Below, piece after piece: positions 7,096 to 15,743 of a stretch of DNA of 32,233 nt; within the stretch, counting starts at the first letter, position 1, and the number at the start of each line of letters is the position of its first letter. The DNA lies in IMG/VR virus record IMGVR_UViG_3300012964_000038, positions 1-32,233 of that record; one strand, 5' to 3'. The position numbers and the translations under genes were made by a program. The notes below the pieces were generated by a model. That model was not told where the DNA came from. It worked only from the letters and a program-made list of their open reading frames with translations, and ran no database searches. The DNA comes from a virus.

Positions 7096-9534
7096 ATGCC
7101 CGAAATCCTCGAGTACGACTTCCGCGTCATCGGCCTGAACGCCGTCAACCGGGCCCTGGCCTCGGTCGAGCGGCGTTTCGTCGAGCACAACCGGAAGATG
7201 ACGACGCTCGGGGGGTCCGCGGGCGGTCTAGGTGGCAAGGGTGGAGGATTCCGGAAGACGGCAGCGCAGGAGTCCCGGGAAGCGGCCAACGCCCAGCGCA
7301 TGATGGATCGCGCCAACCGGGCCGCGGACCTGGAGCGCACCCGAGCGGACGTCGCCCGACTCCGGTCGTTCGAGCGCGCCGAACTCGAGAAAACCCGGAC
7401 GGTCGAGCGGGAGACCCGAAAGCGGGCAGCGGCAGAGGAGCGCGCGGCGCGGCAGTCGGCGGCGGCGGCCAAGGCGGCGGCTCGCAAGGACGAGGCTTCC
7501 AGAGCCCGGTTCCGCTCCCGCACCGCCGGGTCCGTGACGGGGGCGTTCGGGCACGCCGCGGGCACCGTGGGGCGCTTTGCCGTCGGGGCTGGCACCATCC
7601 TGGGGGGCATCGGGGCAACGGCTGCAGTGGGCAGCCAGATGCGTCTGCTGGGGCAAGCCTCAGCGCTGGCCAACCAGGCCGGCATGCCGGGACGCAAGGG
7701 CGAGATTTTGAACCGGGTGCAGGACATACGGGGCGTGACGGCCGAGAGCGGCATGGGGGCCCTCGAGGGGTGGCAGACCCTGACGGGCGAGCTCAACACG
7801 GGCCTGTCGATGCTGCCCCAGTTGGCCAAGACGGCGCTGGCGACGGGGTCCGACTTGACGGAACTCACGCAGGCCGCCGGCAACGCGTTCAACACGCTCG
7901 GCCAGGACATTACCGACCCGGTGGCCAAGATGGCCGCGCTCGACAACGTCATGCGCACCATCGCGGCCCAGGGCGCCATCGGGGCCGTCGAACTCAAGGA
8001 CCTCGCTCGCGAGATGGCCGGCATGGCGGCCACGGCCGCGCAGTTCGCCGGCGGGACCGAGCGGTCCATCCAGGTCATGGGCGCCATGGCGCAGGTGGCG
8101 CGGTCCAAGGGCGGCGCGGGGTCCGCGGCAGAGGCAATCACGAGCCTCGAGCGGTTCGCCAGCGACCTGGTCGAGAAGTCGTCGACCCTCAAGGCCATGG
8201 GGATCAACGTCTGGACCCCGAAGGGGCAGGGGCCGAAGAAGCTCCGTCGTCAGGAAGACATCATGGTCGACATCCTGACGAAGACGTCGGGCGACCCGGA
8301 GAAGATCGCCAAGGTGTTCGGCATCTACGGCAAGCGCGCCGTGGGCGGGTTCGGTCGCATCTACCAGGAGGCCGAGGCGAAGAAGCCAGGTGCCGGCGCC
8401 GAGGCCGTCAGGGCCGAGTTCAATCGGTTCCTCGACGTGCGCACGGGCGAGAAGGCCATCCAGGAGCGATACCAGAGCCGACTCGAGGACCCCGACATCA
8501 AGGCCGCCGAGGCCCTGAAGGAGTTCAACAAGCAGGTCGGGACGCAACTCCTGCCCGTCATCACCAAGATGATCCCGGAGTTCACAAAGCTCATCCCGCT
8601 GTTCACGAGCGCAGCCGAGGGCGTGGCGAAGTTCGTGGGATGGGTTGCCGAGAACCCCTACAAGGGACTCGGCGTCATCATTTCGGGTCTCGTGGCCAAG
8701 GACCTAGCAGCGGCTGGCATCGGCGCCATGGCGAAGGCCGCCATCGAGGTCGCGCTGACTACAAGCCTGGGCGGGGGACTGCTGGGGAAAGGCGCCACGG
8801 CAGCGGCGCCGGGACTCTTCAGCGTTGGGGGGGCCGGAACAGCGGCGGGGGGAATGAGCAAGGGGGCAGCGGCCCTGGGGACCGTAGGTCTATCGATTGC
8901 CGTTGGCACCGCCACGTTCGCCATCACGAGTGCCGTCATCAACGGAGCCTTTAGCCTCAAGGAAGAGGAGGAGCGGAAGGCTGGAGTAGAAGAGGGGCAA
9001 CGAGGAACGCTGATCAGCGAGGCTGAGGCCCAGAAGGAAGCCAAAGGCGAACTGTCAGGCGACATGAAGAAGCGCCTGAAGGCCGCGATCAAGAAGGAAG
9101 AGGACATCGCGGCCGGCAAGTCTACCACGACCGAATTCACGGGATGGCAGCCAGGACCCAACGGGACCATGGTGCCCACGATGGGCATGAAACCCGTCTC
9201 GGAGGCTGAGAAAGAGGACGCGCGACGCACAGCTGACCAGCTCCGCAAGACCCTGGAAACTCCCAGTGGACAGCTCCCGGACCAAGGGTTCGGGGTCCGC
9301 GACACCGAGTACGAAGGCGGTGGAGTCGCGACATCCCGCATGACGGAAGGCGAGTTGACGAAGAAGACGGCGGCCGAAACGTATGGAGACGCTGGGTTCG
9401 CTGACTGGATCGCCAACATGCAGGCGGGCTCTGACAGCATCGTCCAGCTGACCACGGCAGTCGAGAGCGCGGCCAAGAAGCTCAACGACCTCAACTCCCC
9501 GAACCGCAGCAACTCCCCCACGGTGCCACGGTGA
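7096..9534 (+). CDS. tail tape measure protein
   Basis: This 812-residue protein is the longest in the window and has tape-measure architecture. Residues about 55-135 form a highly charged Arg/Ala/Glu coiled coil. It is followed by a TP901-like region (SALANQAGMPGRKGEI, then TALATGSDLTELTQAAGNAF and VELKDLAREMAGMAA). Gly/Ala-rich hydrophobic segments lie around residues 515-620, and a charged tail follows. The protein fixes tail length and is ejected ahead of DNA. At about 0.15 nm per residue it would suggest a tail near 120 nm, a rule-of-thumb inference. Its stop overlaps the next start by GTGA. Confidence 0.9.
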   Translation: MPEILEYDFRVIGLNAVNRALASVERRFVEHNRKMTTLGGSAGGLGGKGGGFRKTAAQESREAANAQRMMDRANRAADLERTRADVARLRSFERAELEKTRTVERETRKRAAAEERAARQSAAAAKAAARKDEASRARFRSRTAGSVTGAFGHAAGTVGRFAVGAGTILGGIGATAAVGSQMRLLGQASALANQAGMPGRKGEILNRVQDIRGVTAESGMGALEGWQTLTGELNTGLSMLPQLAKTALATGSDLTELTQAAGNAFNTLGQDITDPVAKMAALDNVMRTIAAQGAIGAVELKDLAREMAGMAATAAQFAGGTERSIQVMGAMAQVARSKGGAGSAAEAITSLERFASDLVEKSSTLKAMGINVWTPKGQGPKKLRRQEDIMVDILTKTSGDPEKIAKVFGIYGKRAVGGFGRIYQEAEAKKPGAGAEAVRAEFNRFLDVRTGEKAIQERYQSRLEDPDIKAAEALKEFNKQVGTQLLPVITKMIPEFTKLIPLFTSAAEGVAKFVGWVAENPYKGLGVIISGLVAKDLAAAGIGAMAKAAIEVALTTSLGGGLLGKGATAAAPGLFSVGGAGTAAGGMSKGAAALGTVGLSIAVGTATFAITSAVINGAFSLKEEEERKAGVEEGQRGTLISEAEAQKEAKGELSGDMKKRLKAAIKKEEDIAAGKSTTTEFTGWQPGPNGTMVPTMGMKPVSEAEKEDARRTADQLRKTLETPSGQLPDQGFGVRDTEYEGGGVATSRMTEGELTKKTAAETYGDAGFADWIANMQAGSDSIVQLTTAVESAAKKLNDLNSPNRSNSPTVPR

Positions 9535-10418
9535 CCGACGTCCTCTCCCCGCTTCCTATCTCGAGTTGGCGCGGGATTGAGTTCCCCGTCACGGACCGGA
9601 CCGTCACGTTCGCCCACGACACCGTAGACCAGAAGATCCAGTTCCGCAACGGATTCCCCGTCGACATCACGGGGGCGCAGAGCATGCGGTTCCGCTACAC
9701 GGTACCCCTCGACGAGGGAATCGTACGCGGTCCGTTCAAGAACCTCTTCACTGCGACCCTCAAGAAGTTCTTCGATGCCGTCTACGACAAGACTCCGGGC
9801 GTGCTCGTGGACCCTGTGTACGGCGTCTTCACGTGCAAGCCCGTACTGTTCGACGAGAAGCTGCGGGCGCAGATCCGAAGCGGTACCGTTGTCGATGTCG
9901 AGTTCGTGCAGCACGTGGAGGTCACGGACGAGACTGAGCTCGAGCTCGCTACCCTGAAGTCCGCGGAGTCACAGGCGGGAGCTCTCGACCGGGAAGTGGC
10001 GTCCGCCCCTTGGCCGGAGGACGAGGAGTTCGAGCCATCGGTGGACCCGCTGGCGCAGATCGCGGGGTACGGCCGACAACTCGAGTTCATCGGGAATCGG
10101 TTCGTCGCGTTGCTCGACAAGGTCGCGTACCGGACCGAGCGCATCGAGGCCGCAGCTGAGGCTCTCGAGAGCCCAGACCGAGCCGGCATCATCCGCGCTG
10201 CTCGGCGCACCAGACTCGCGACCCTGAAGCTCAAGTCCCGTGGTACTAACCCTGGCAAGACGATCCGGCGCCTGCGCAAGAACGCAGACATGACGCTTTC
10301 GGCCATCGCGGCTGAGGTCGGGATGACGTTGGACGACCTGCTCAAGATCAACCCGATGCTGGCCACCAAGAGCGTCGTGGAAGCCGGCACGCCCGTCAAC
10401 TACTGGAAATCTACGTGA
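9531..10418 (+). CDS. Mu gp43/DNA circularisation-like baseplate protein with LysM-like C-terminus
   Basis: The 295-residue protein sits directly after the tape measure, where Mu-type phages encode the gp43 (N) protein of the 'DNA circularisation N-terminal' family. The N-terminal 130 residues are beta-rich and open with a W-R-G-I-E-F-P-V segment typical of that position. The middle is helical and acidic. The last 50 residues (DMTLSAIAAEVGMTLDDLL, then a KINPML turn and AGTPVNYW) look like a LysM fold, which in baseplates binds peptidoglycan or neighbouring subunits. It starts at GTG in a GTGA overlap and is coupled likewise to the hub gene. Confidence 0.72.
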   Translation: MTDVLSPLPISSWRGIEFPVTDRTVTFAHDTVDQKIQFRNGFPVDITGAQSMRFRYTVPLDEGIVRGPFKNLFTATLKKFFDAVYDKTPGVLVDPVYGVFTCKPVLFDEKLRAQIRSGTVVDVEFVQHVEVTDETELELATLKSAESQAGALDREVASAPWPEDEEFEPSVDPLAQIAGYGRQLEFIGNRFVALLDKVAYRTERIEAAAEALESPDRAGIIRAARRTRLATLKLKSRGTNPGKTIRRLRKNADMTLSAIAAEVGMTLDDLLKINPMLATKSVVEAGTPVNYWKST

Positions 10419-11668
10419 GTTTCGAAGGAGAGTCCTTCCAAGCGTCTGGATTCGAGACCCAGGCGATCAACGGATTCGAGGCCGAGCAGCCGCTGACGGT
10501 CTACTTCGAGACGCTGGACCTCTACACCAACCTGCTCAAGGATTGGTCGATCACTAGCGACTATCTGATGAGCACCGACGGGTTCAGCTTCACGCTCTAC
10601 GACCCTCGCCTGACGGAAGAATTCCGACTCGAGATGCAGGCCGTCGAGCTCACGCTGCTCGGAGCCCAACAGTTACTTGGCCGCATCGACGTCACGGAGA
10701 TCGGGGCCGTCGTGGGCGCCGTGGTGTGCCGGGGACGCGACTACCTGTCGGACTTAGTCGAGTGCAACGTCGACCCCGCGATGGTCATCAAGGCGTCGAT
10801 GACGCTCGAGGACGTGGTCAAAACGACGTCCTGCACCTGCGGCATCACGGACGTTCTGGGCTCCGACGACGTCCTGCTCAGGAACGTGCGCAGTGGGGCC
10901 AAGACCCGCAGTGGATCGCCGAAGGATTTCCGCTCGCTGAAGCTCGAAGACCTCAAGGTAGACCCCGGCACGGGCCAGTACGAGACCCTGAACCGCATCG
11001 TGGCCCGCCACGGCGCCACCATGCAGCCCGGGGCGAAGCGGTCGGAGATCGTCCTCGAGGCACCCAACTACGACCAGGAACCGCTCTACGCGATCCGCCG
11101 GTCGATGGACAACGCCAAGGGGGCGTCGAACAACGTCATCGAGGGCGTGGCGACCAGCGACTACTCGAGCTTTCCGACCCACACGCTCTTCCGCACCAAG
11201 ACGGGAGGAGGAGAAAAGGGCCTGACGTCCACCGAGTGCGCGCTCGACATCGCCGACATCGTGGATTCGATCGGTGGAGACTTGGCGGAAGTTGTCCAGA
11301 ACTCGACGGTAGCGGGGAGAAGACTTCCCAACACCAGCAAGTCGAAGGCGCTCGCCGGAGGTATGCTGTACCGGTTGCTCTACCAGCAGGACTCGGACTC
11401 CCGCACGAAAGAGCAACTCGAGCGGGTAGCGCGGCGGGCCCTCGGAGAGCGGCTGAAGGACACGCTGGTCTACCGGGCCACGCTCCGGGGTTCCTCGGAC
11501 CCGTTCGCGAGCGCCATCTGGTCTACCAACACGATCGTGGACGTCAAGGATGAGGTCGCGAAGGTCAACGAGCCTCTGTGGATCGCGTCCCGCGAGATCA
11601 GTTACCAACCGGGGCAGGGTGTCACGACCAAGATCGTGGCGTGGCGCCCGGGAGCGTTCGTCGTATGA
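10415..11668 (+). CDS. baseplate hub protein (Mu gp44 / gpD-like)
   Basis: The protein has 417 residues and is the third gene after the tube, in the gp44 position. The early part describes ligand-like strands (WSITSDYLMSTDGFSFTLYD) typical of hub proteins that start with a split barrel. It is followed by a VVCRGRDYLSDLVE segment, which corresponds to the G-R-D/S...D-L motif common to Mu gp44 and late-control-D proteins, then helix-rich and strand-rich blocks. The hub forms the centre of the baseplate and joins tube, spike and wedges. It begins at GTG (GTGA) and ends in an ATGA overlap with the spike gene. Confidence 0.8.
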   Translation: MSFEGESFQASGFETQAINGFEAEQPLTVYFETLDLYTNLLKDWSITSDYLMSTDGFSFTLYDPRLTEEFRLEMQAVELTLLGAQQLLGRIDVTEIGAVVGAVVCRGRDYLSDLVECNVDPAMVIKASMTLEDVVKTTSCTCGITDVLGSDDVLLRNVRSGAKTRSGSPKDFRSLKLEDLKVDPGTGQYETLNRIVARHGATMQPGAKRSEIVLEAPNYDQEPLYAIRRSMDNAKGASNNVIEGVATSDYSSFPTHTLFRTKTGGGEKGLTSTECALDIADIVDSIGGDLAEVVQNSTVAGRRLPNTSKSKALAGGMLYRLLYQQDSDSRTKEQLERVARRALGERLKDTLVYRATLRGSSDPFASAIWSTNTIVDVKDEVAKVNEPLWIASREISYQPGQGVTTKIVAWRPGAFVV

Positions 11669-12327
11669 GTTCGATCGACATCTGCCAGCTCGGCACAAGC
11701 CGCGTCGACCCCAAGACCAACGTCGTCAAGAGCCAGACGTCCCGCGGGCCCGAGGGCGAGGAGACGTTCGGCGAGCTCCCGCACTACCAGGCCCTGGGCC
11801 TGACGGCGGTTCCTTGGCCCCCCGACGACACGGGGGCTGCGGAGGGCGTGGTGGCCGAGGGCGCCGGGGGTCTCCCGGGAGTCATCATCGGGGGCCGAGA
11901 CAGCCGGACCAACGCCATCGTGGGCAACGCCAAGAAGGGTGACACCATCCTGCACACGACGGGGCCCGAGCAGTCCGCGCAACTTCAGCTCAAGGAAGAG
12001 AAACGACAAGCGGTCCTGGCCACCAAGGACACGAAGCAGAAGCAGATCGTCCTGAGCCTGGACGGGAAGTCCGATACCGTAACACTCGCCGCTTTCGGGT
12101 ATGTGATCCAGGTACAGCGTGAAGACGGCGTCAATATCTGTTCAAGGAACGGGAAGAACGGCATCACAGTGAACGACGATGTGGTTCACATCAGGGGCAC
12201 TGTTGTCCTAGGCGGGATGGCCCCGGTCCCTGGAATGGCTCTCATGATGGGCCCCGTCACGGGGTCACCGGGCGGACAGGCGTCGGTCCCGCTCATCGCC
12301 GCCAAGGGCGTGACGATCGGGCAATGA
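11665..12327 (+). CDS. baseplate assembly/spike protein (Mu gp45-like)
   Basis: I place the start at ATG 11665, overlapping the hub stop by ATGA, for 220 residues; an in-frame GTG upstream lies inside the hub gene. The N-terminal half contains a short OB-like region (ELPHYQALGLTAVPWPPDD). The C-terminal half is a chain of short strands and glycine turns (IVGNAKKGDTILH, then VHIRGTVVLGG), as in the triple beta-helix of gp45 spikes. The trimer forms the membrane-piercing needle. Position between the gp44-like and gp46-like genes is canonical. The next gene starts within its stop codon. Confidence 0.75.
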   Translation: MSSIDICQLGTSRVDPKTNVVKSQTSRGPEGEETFGELPHYQALGLTAVPWPPDDTGAAEGVVAEGAGGLPGVIIGGRDSRTNAIVGNAKKGDTILHTTGPEQSAQLQLKEEKRQAVLATKDTKQKQIVLSLDGKSDTVTLAAFGYVIQVQREDGVNICSRNGKNGITVNDDVVHIRGTVVLGGMAPVPGMALMMGPVTGSPGGQASVPLIAAKGVTIGQ

Positions 12328-12635
12328 ACTTTCGGAGCAAGTGCAGTTTCGTCCTGCCTTTCCCGGCGATTCCGATCCCGAGCTTCAGCATCCCTTTACC
12401 GAAACTCCCGTTCTTCACGCTCGACATCGACCTGCCGGGATTGCCCGCTCTGCCGCTGCCCAGCATCCCAATTCCGTCGTTCTCGCTGCCGCTACCGAAA
12501 CTCCCGTTCTTCACGCTCGACATCGACCTGCCGGGGCTTCCGTCGTTGCCTCTGCCTTCGATTCCTTTCCCGTCGTTCAACCTCCCCCAGCTTCCCAAGC
12601 TGCCAACCTTCTCCCTCACGTGCCCCCTGGACTGA
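12324..12635 (+). CDS. proline-rich repeat protein next to baseplate spike
   Basis: The 103-residue protein begins at an ATGA overlap with the spike gene. After a short basic start it consists of alternating Pro, Leu, Ile, Phe and Ser. A 32-residue unit containing LPKLPFFTLDIDLPGLP occurs twice, encoded by a 42-bp perfect direct repeat at 12398-12439 and 12494-12535. The end is a short TCPLD. Charged residues are almost absent except the repeated DID. Short proline-rich proteins with a similar C-P-L-D end occur next to phage baseplate genes, in my recollection. An extended, stiff, spike-associated structure is plausible but unproven. Confidence 0.72.
   Translation: MNFRSKCSFVLPFPAIPIPSFSIPLPKLPFFTLDIDLPGLPALPLPSIPIPSFSLPLPKLPFFTLDIDLPGLPSLPLPSIPFPSFNLPQLPKLPTFSLTCPLD
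12398..12535 (+). repeat. 42-bp direct repeat inside the proline-rich gene
   Basis: The identical 42-bp units lie at 12398-12439 and 12494-12535, 96 bases apart, so the reading frame is kept. They encode the P-K-L-P-F-F-T-L-D-I-D-L-P-G core. The surrounding codons are similar but diverged, so the 96-base unit was duplicated and then partly degraded, or is homogenised by recombination. Confidence 0.9.
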
Positions 12636-12637
12636 CC

Positions 12638-12826
12638 ATGGCCAAGACCAACTGGATCAAGAACGCAATCAAACACCCTGGAGCCTTATCGGCACAGGCC
12701 AAAGCGGCTGGCATGAGCACCGCCAAGTTCGTCGCCAAGGCAACCAAGAAGGGGAGCAAGGCGAGCGCCAAAACGCAGAAGCGAGCCAACCTGGCCAAGA
12801 CGCTGAGTACGCTTCGCAACAAGTAG
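12638..12826 (+). CDS. small basic conserved phage protein
   Basis: This 62-residue frame starts at ATG 12638, two bases after the preceding stop, and ends TAG. The open frame to 12341 upstream is only an alternative reading of the proline-rich gene. It begins WIKNAIKHPGALSAQAKAAG and continues with Lys/Ala-rich helices (KFVAKATKKGSKASAKTQKR). The tryptophan followed by A-I-K-x-P-G-A-L recurs in tiny lysine-rich phage proteins. Such proteins are often virion or nucleoid-like, but no function is established. It may bind DNA because of its charge; that is inference. Confidence 0.75.
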   Translation: MAKTNWIKNAIKHPGALSAQAKAAGMSTAKFVAKATKKGSKASAKTQKRANLAKTLSTLRNK

Positions 12827-12827
12827 C

Positions 12828-13268
12828 ATGGCCGGAATCGGCGACTCTCCTCTCGGGACATCTCCCGCTGGCATCGGACTGCCTGACGACGCCGCCACGG
12901 TGCCGTCTGGGGACTCGACGATGTGCCGGTCCATCGACCCCACGACCCGAGACTACACGGTCGATACCGTGACGGGCCACCTGTCGCAGACGACCCCGGT
13001 GCGGCAGCGCGTCTTCCTGCGGCTCCTGACTCTCAGGGGTTCGTCGACAGCGGTTCCGGAACTCGGGGCTGCGATACCGGGCAAGATGGACGAACGATTC
13101 ACGGCGCGGGTCGTCGCGGCAGTCCACGAGGCGTTGCGCCAAGAGGTCGATGTCGAACGGGTGATGGCGATCCTGTCGGTCGAGGTCCAGAGGAGCAATC
13201 GGAGGGCCGCAATCCACGTACGGTACCAGGACTTGACGACGGGTGAACCCGGAGATGTTACGGTCTGA
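12828..13268 (+). CDS. baseplate wedge protein, gpW/gp25-like (Mu gp46-like)
   Basis: The protein has 146 residues and starts one base after the previous stop. It has a Pro/Gly/Asp-rich N-terminal extension of about 35 residues. The body then matches the gp25/gpW-type fold: a short strand pair (YTVDTVTGHLSQ), a V-R-Q-R-V-F-L-R-L-L-T helix, the loop GSSTAVPELGAAIPGK, a helical ARVVAAVHEALRQE and final strands VMAILSVEVQR and AAIHVRYQDL. In the family it is the conserved baseplate wedge component that initiates sheath assembly. The gp47-like J gene follows at a TGATG overlap. Confidence 0.8.
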   Translation: MAGIGDSPLGTSPAGIGLPDDAATVPSGDSTMCRSIDPTTRDYTVDTVTGHLSQTTPVRQRVFLRLLTLRGSSTAVPELGAAIPGKMDERFTARVVAAVHEALRQEVDVERVMAILSVEVQRSNRRAAIHVRYQDLTTGEPGDVTV

Positions 13269-14764
13269 TGGCCATCTACACACCCCCCAACAGCAACGCG
13301 ATCCGCGCGGACTTCCTGAGCGACATCGAGCTCGAATGCCGGACGCTCGAAATCGATGACCCTCCGGTGCAGCCCGGAACCGACTGGTGGCTGCTCGGCA
13401 CCGCCATCAGCAAGATCGCGCTGGTCTGCTACGCCAACATCGAAGCCCGGGACGCAGCGGCGTCCGAACTGACGGCCACCGGGGACGCGCTGGATGCCAA
13501 GCGCGAAGCCCTGGGGCTGCCCGTGGTCGACGCCTCGCCGGCGACGGGGCGAGTCGTCCTGACGGTGGACGGCACCAGGACGCTGGTCGAGGGATCGCAG
13601 CTTCTCTACAACGGAATCCGGTACGAGGTCAGCCAGACCTACGTCGGTGTCGTGGATGATGACGAGGTTCTCGTCACGTGCCTGGACCGAGGAGTCTCGG
13701 GCAACCAGGTCGCCGGAACCGAACTGAAGTTCGTCTCCCCCCCGCTGGGCATCGAGGAGACCGCCATCGTGTCGAGTCAGGTCCCTCTCACGGGTGGGGT
13801 CGACGCCGAGGACCCCGAACGCAAGCGGTCCCGTATCCTGAACGTCCGTCGGTACAAGCCCGAAGGCGGAGCGGGAAAGATCGGTCATCTTCGAGAACTA
13901 GCATTCAACTCGCTGGCTTCCCTGCAGAACGTCTTCATCTACCCTGCGTTGGGCGGGCCATCGTCGTGCAAGGTCTCGGTGACGCGAAAGTACGACGCCG
14001 CAAACCGCAACTATACCCGTGCTTTGGACGACGCAGCCCTCGCGATCGTCCGGTCAGCAATTCACGCGGACGTTCCGTCACCCGATGAGTACGTCGTGGG
14101 AACGGTTGCCAACGAGGCCACCAACATCGCGTTGCAACTCACGATCCCGGACAGCGTCCTGATCGGTGGGGCGGGAAATGGGTGGTCCGACGCTGTTCCG
14201 TGGCCCCCGCTAGTCGTCGCAGACTCGGGCCGCGTGACGGTCTCGGCCATCACGGCCAACTCCGTCACGCTATCGGCCAACACCCTGGTGGTCCCCCTCG
14301 ATGGCATCACGCGCATTGCCTGGTGGTCCTCGGTGGACCAGATGTTCCGCACCTTCACGGTGGTATCGCATTCTGGGGCCGCTGGGGCTTGGGTTTGCGT
14401 TCTTGACCGGAGCCCCGTGGACAGCAATGGCACCGCCGCTGCCGTGGGTGACTACATCTCGCCTGCGATGGACAACGCAGCAGGGTACGGCGCAACCTGG
14501 CTCGAGTCGATGGAGGCCTTGGGGCCATCCGAGATGACGACGGACGCCGCCAGACTACCGAGAGCGTACCGCGAGCCACACCCGGATGTCGAATCCCCGA
14601 AGTCCGTCTCGATGTTGATGATCAAGCGCATGATCGACAAGCATCCTGAGATCACGGACGGCGACTTCGCCTACCGCAGCAAGACCAATCCGACGGTTCC
14701 CGCAACAGTTGACCTGCCTCCCAACGTCCTGGTGACGAACCACTTCGGGATCTACCCGCTATGA
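13268..14764 (+). CDS. baseplate J-like protein (Mu gp47-like)
   Basis: At 498 residues the protein shows the baseplate-J layout. An N-terminal helical region ends with ATGDALDAKREALGLPV, the hallmark 'L..lA..lGl.R' element. The strand-rich part holds TGRVVLTVDGTRTLVEGSQL and a cysteine-containing LDRGVSGNQVAGTEL loop. The following DAEDPERKRSRILNVRRYKP matches the conserved D-x-E-s-x-e-x-l-R-x-R stretch. The later region has helix and strand repeats (ALDDAALAIVRSAIHAD). It forms the wedges around the hub. It ends in an ATGA overlap with a gene of unknown role. Confidence 0.85.
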   Translation: MAIYTPPNSNAIRADFLSDIELECRTLEIDDPPVQPGTDWWLLGTAISKIALVCYANIEARDAAASELTATGDALDAKREALGLPVVDASPATGRVVLTVDGTRTLVEGSQLLYNGIRYEVSQTYVGVVDDDEVLVTCLDRGVSGNQVAGTELKFVSPPLGIEETAIVSSQVPLTGGVDAEDPERKRSRILNVRRYKPEGGAGKIGHLRELAFNSLASLQNVFIYPALGGPSSCKVSVTRKYDAANRNYTRALDDAALAIVRSAIHADVPSPDEYVVGTVANEATNIALQLTIPDSVLIGGAGNGWSDAVPWPPLVVADSGRVTVSAITANSVTLSANTLVVPLDGITRIAWWSSVDQMFRTFTVVSHSGAAGAWVCVLDRSPVDSNGTAAAVGDYISPAMDNAAGYGATWLESMEALGPSEMTTDAARLPRAYREPHPDVESPKSVSMLMIKRMIDKHPEITDGDFAYRSKTNPTVPATVDLPPNVLVTNHFGIYPL

Positions 14765-15294
14765 CGACACCCAACGGACATCCTGCGTGGATTCGCTCGA
14801 ACGATCACGCGACGTACGGTGGTGACCTCAACAAGCGCAACTGGCAGGGCCAGGGGGCCGTCAACGCCGAATCCGACGTCGACGCCCAGGGGTTCTGCCG
14901 ACTCGCCGAAGACCTCTCGGAATGCATCCGGACGGCGGCGTTCAGCGTCCTCAGTTGGACATGCAACGACACGGCTCCCGCGGCCCCGACCATCACGGCC
15001 GTCAACCAGATGACGGGGTATTCGACGACGTACGAGGGCGACGCGGCACCGTCGGGATACCCCAGTGGAGCCCGCAACGGAAACGGTGACTGCACGTTCA
15101 CATTCCCCGCGATCCCCACGGACGCCTACGGAGTGTCGGAGGCCCTGACGCTTAACCACGCGCTCCCTGGGTCCAGGACCCAGGGCGTGACGGGCACGTC
15201 CGTCATCAGTGGCGTAACGGTGCGGGTCAGGCTGATTGACGTCGGGACGGGCACAGCCTCGGTGGACCCCGACGGATCCCTCATGGTGGCCTGA
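14761..15294 (+). CDS. hypothetical baseplate/tail protein
   Basis: This 177-residue protein opens at an ATGA overlap with the J-like gene. It starts with MTTPNGHPAWIRSNDHATYG, has an early helix (FCRLAEDLSECIRTAAFSVL) and a beta-rich remainder with several Asn/Gly/Asp turns (SGYPSGARNGNGDC). Two or three cysteines are present, but no signal peptide. Position between the J-like and gp48-like genes suggests a baseplate or fibre-attachment protein. No family recognised. Confidence 0.7.
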   Translation: MTTPNGHPAWIRSNDHATYGGDLNKRNWQGQGAVNAESDVDAQGFCRLAEDLSECIRTAAFSVLSWTCNDTAPAAPTITAVNQMTGYSTTYEGDAAPSGYPSGARNGNGDCTFTFPAIPTDAYGVSEALTLNHALPGSRTQGVTGTSVISGVTVRVRLIDVGTGTASVDPDGSLMVA

Positions 15295-15743
15295 TGCCGT
15301 TCGGAGGATTCTGCCCACTTCCCATCCGCCTCGGAGGCGATGCCGAGACGGGGTGGCCGGCGGCCGGTCAAGCGAGAGCGTCCTCCGACATGGTGGCCCT
15401 GAAGCTCACGGCTCCGTTGGCCATCCTGACGTTCACGCAGGTCACGACGGCGGCCACGATCGATCATTGCCAAGCCCTGTGGGGCATCGGGGCATCGTTC
15501 AATCCGACGTTTTCCTACGGCGGCGGGGCTGGGATGTCGGTGTGGACATTCGCGAAGCTCCACCAGGACTCGTACGAAATCGAGGATCCAGTCACGATTC
15601 GGCACGCCATTGTTGGAGTCCACCACGTCGGAACGTGCCGGCACGCAACCGCCCGCATCATCCTCCCGAACCGTGTCGACGTCGACCTCTTCGACATCGC
15701 GGGTGCTGGGTGTGACGGAAAGGTGTCGTTGTGGCTGTGGTGA
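15294..15743 (+). CDS. hypothetical tail protein
   Basis: The 149-residue frame is coupled by a TGATG overlap. It shows alternating short strands and His/Cys residues (an IDHCQALWG segment, then IVGVHHVGTCRHA and a C near the end). These could bind a metal but lie in no recognised pattern. There is no signal peptide or membrane segment. It is co-oriented and overlaps the gp48-like gene by a few bases. It probably belongs to the tail tip, on context alone. Confidence 0.65.
   Translation: MPFGGFCPLPIRLGGDAETGWPAAGQARASSDMVALKLTAPLAILTFTQVTTAATIDHCQALWGIGASFNPTFSYGGGAGMSVWTFAKLHQDSYEIEDPVTIRHAIVGVHHVGTCRHATARIILPNRVDVDLFDIAGAGCDGKVSLWLW

Noticed and set aside
7089-9914. Long minus-strand frames opposite the tape measure and gp43-like genes
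   Set aside because: They are antisense shadows of GC-rich Ala/Glu coding sequence and contain no domain or translation signal.
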